Below are positions 1 to 64,000 of a stretch of DNA of 64,000 nucleotides, in pieces. The stretch is taken from positions 6,332,633 through 6,396,632 of the forward strand of contig JASSKH010000014.1 in NCBI GenBank assembly GCA_031763025.1, written 5' to 3'. This DNA is from Macrocystis pyrifera. Its lineage: Eukaryota > Sar > Phaeophyceae > Laminariales > Laminariaceae. Both the position numbers and the translations under genes were made by a program. The notes beneath the pieces are model-generated. The model made no database searches and had not been told where the DNA came from. It saw only the letters and a program-made list of their open reading frames with translations. The number at the start of each line of letters is the position of its first letter. Position 1 is the first letter of the stretch.

Positions 1-1107
1 TGTGACGAAGCTGGATACGCCAGCAGCACCACCAGCAGCAGCAGCGTGAGCCGAGGGAGAAGAGGGGCCCGCGCGCCGCTTGACCCCCGCTCGAGGGCCT
101 GAGGATAGCTTGTGGCAGGCAGAGGGGACGGGGAAACTCTGCATGCTAGGAGGAGAGGACAGGCAGCCGTCTGTCCAGGAAAAGGCGAAAAAAAAAACGC
201 AACGACATCAATCAACTAAACGCTATACAAAAAGCTATACAAAATTGTTCGAGCGATGGGGCGGCGCGGCATAGGCAGCAAAATATCCATCGTAAGTGTC
301 GTGTGTCGTGCGTGTTTTTGGCGTGGGATTGGATAAGGGGAGTGTGATGAGCGATTTTATCTATCGTGCGTAACGGCCTACAGCAGTACGCACGTCTCGA
401 CAACAACAACAACAATCGGCAGGGTAGGCCAGCCTGCGGCCCATCGTCTGTCCTCTCCTTGTTTGGGGAGGAGGTGATTTGTCCCAACCTGACCAGACAC
501 CAGACAGACACACATGTAAAAAAGAATACTCAACAGACGACCTCCTCTGCTCTGACTTTTGTTCGACTATATTTTGTGCTTCTTTCGGAAAGCGTTTTGA
601 GGCGGTCTCCCATCCATCCCGATGAACCTACGAGTATCTTTATTATAGAGTTGCGCAGTAGAAATAAAGATTCCCCTGTACTCGTACTATTTTTCGTTTT
701 TTTTCGGGTGATTTTCGATGCCGCCGACGGAGCATGTATGCATAGATTCGTACCGTACTTGCATAATATATACGAAGAGTAGCTATACTTTGTTGTTGAT
801 GTGTCGCCGGCAGCAACAACGTATCACGAATAATTTTTGTTCCCATCATATCTTACGAGCACGTATCGACGGCGGCTATAAGAGGGAAGAACAGAAGAAC
901 ACGCCGAGAGAGATTCGTATACTATCGAGAGAAAGCGAGAATACAAACACCCCACGCTCCGCACCATCAAAGACCACACAGACAGCCAGGCAGAGAGAAA
1001 GGGCAACTTCTCGATGTTGTAAGCCAGCTATAATAGCTAAAGCTCGTAGCCCCGGCCTTTGGCATTGAGAACAACGTACATAAATACGTATATCAAGAAA
1101 GCAATCA
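1..1107. other. 5' flank of the modelled gene
   Basis: I see no convincing exon here. The stretch is AT-richer than the exons and has short A/T homopolymers. If exon 1 is correct it holds the promoter and 5' UTR. An upstream exon or the 3' end of another gene cannot be excluded. Confidence 0.4.
874..886 (+). promoter_or_regulatory. TATA-like box candidate
   Basis: GGCTATAAGAGG lies about 230 bases upstream of the candidate ATG at 1108 and resembles a TATA element. The organism's promoter rules are unknown and exon 1 itself is uncertain, so this is only a candidate. Confidence 0.2.
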
Positions 1108-63888
<62,781 letters not shown>

Positions 63889-64000
63889 GTGAGGGGCCCT
63901 ACCCACCGCTCTGTCCCAAAAATATTAGGACAGTTCGGACTAGAGTTTATTGTGCACACGACCCTCATATTGCCCGACGCAATGGTATTCAATGGGAGCG
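63889..64000 (+). other. Start of intron 47
   Basis: ACCGCTCTGTCCCAAAAATA resembles a family A MITE end, but the element is cut by the window edge. Confidence 0.5.

Overview
This window looks like one nuclear genomic segment of a eukaryote. GC-rich coding blocks of about 75-280 bases alternate with long, repeat-choked, low-complexity stretches. Block edges carry GT...AG splice signals, and reading phase is carried across almost every junction. There are no bacterial operons, ribosome-binding sites or long open ORFs. The architecture (dozens of short exons, introns near 1 kb, GC-rich codon third positions, many microsatellites) would fit an alga or other protist, for example a brown alga or another stramenopile. 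That assignment is an inference; no marker gene proves it.

Essentially the whole window is one plus-strand gene. I modelled 47 exons, from a candidate ATG at 1108 to a splice donor at 63889. The gene runs off the right edge. The exons give about 2,480 codons. I do not recognise the family. The product appears to be a giant multi-pass membrane protein. Residues ~1-1520 are a long, mostly soluble N-terminal part with disordered S/T/P-rich stretches and helical segments. Residues ~1525-1985 (exons 30-37) hold about 9-11 hydrophobic segments split by a charged hydrophilic loop. From ~1990 on there is a long C-terminal soluble part. Exons 1-9 are less certain than exons 10-47. Four places break the model: a reading-frame slip at a G homopolymer in exon 15, phase conflicts between exons 23/24 and 44/45, and a phase conflict across intron 35, which contains a 100-N assembly gap.

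The introns are a museum of small repeats. (1) About 19 copies of a ~110-bp MITE with perfect-looking terminal inverted repeats beginning TATTACGGGGG. (2) An ~80-100-bp Tc1/mariner-like MITE whose ends resemble CACTCTG-CCGGAAATGTAAG. (3) Five ~200-bp elements made of GGGTC/GACCC repeats with hAT-like CAGG ends. (4) A GATC-rich palindromic element of about 250-450 bp, one copy carrying insertions of families 1 and 2. (5) Two families of non-palindromic elements, each ending ...GAGTAC followed by a poly-C run. Many C runs lie just upstream of 3' splice sites, while G runs tend to lie just downstream of 5' splice sites.

The most unusual observation is a recurring pattern I call exon-tail echoes. 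In introns 20, 33, 44 and 46, decayed tandem copies of the 3' end of the preceding exon, often with its splice donor, recur 150-650 bases downstream. A related duplication is seen around exon 4. This suggests that introns in this gene have grown by tandem duplication across the 5' splice site.
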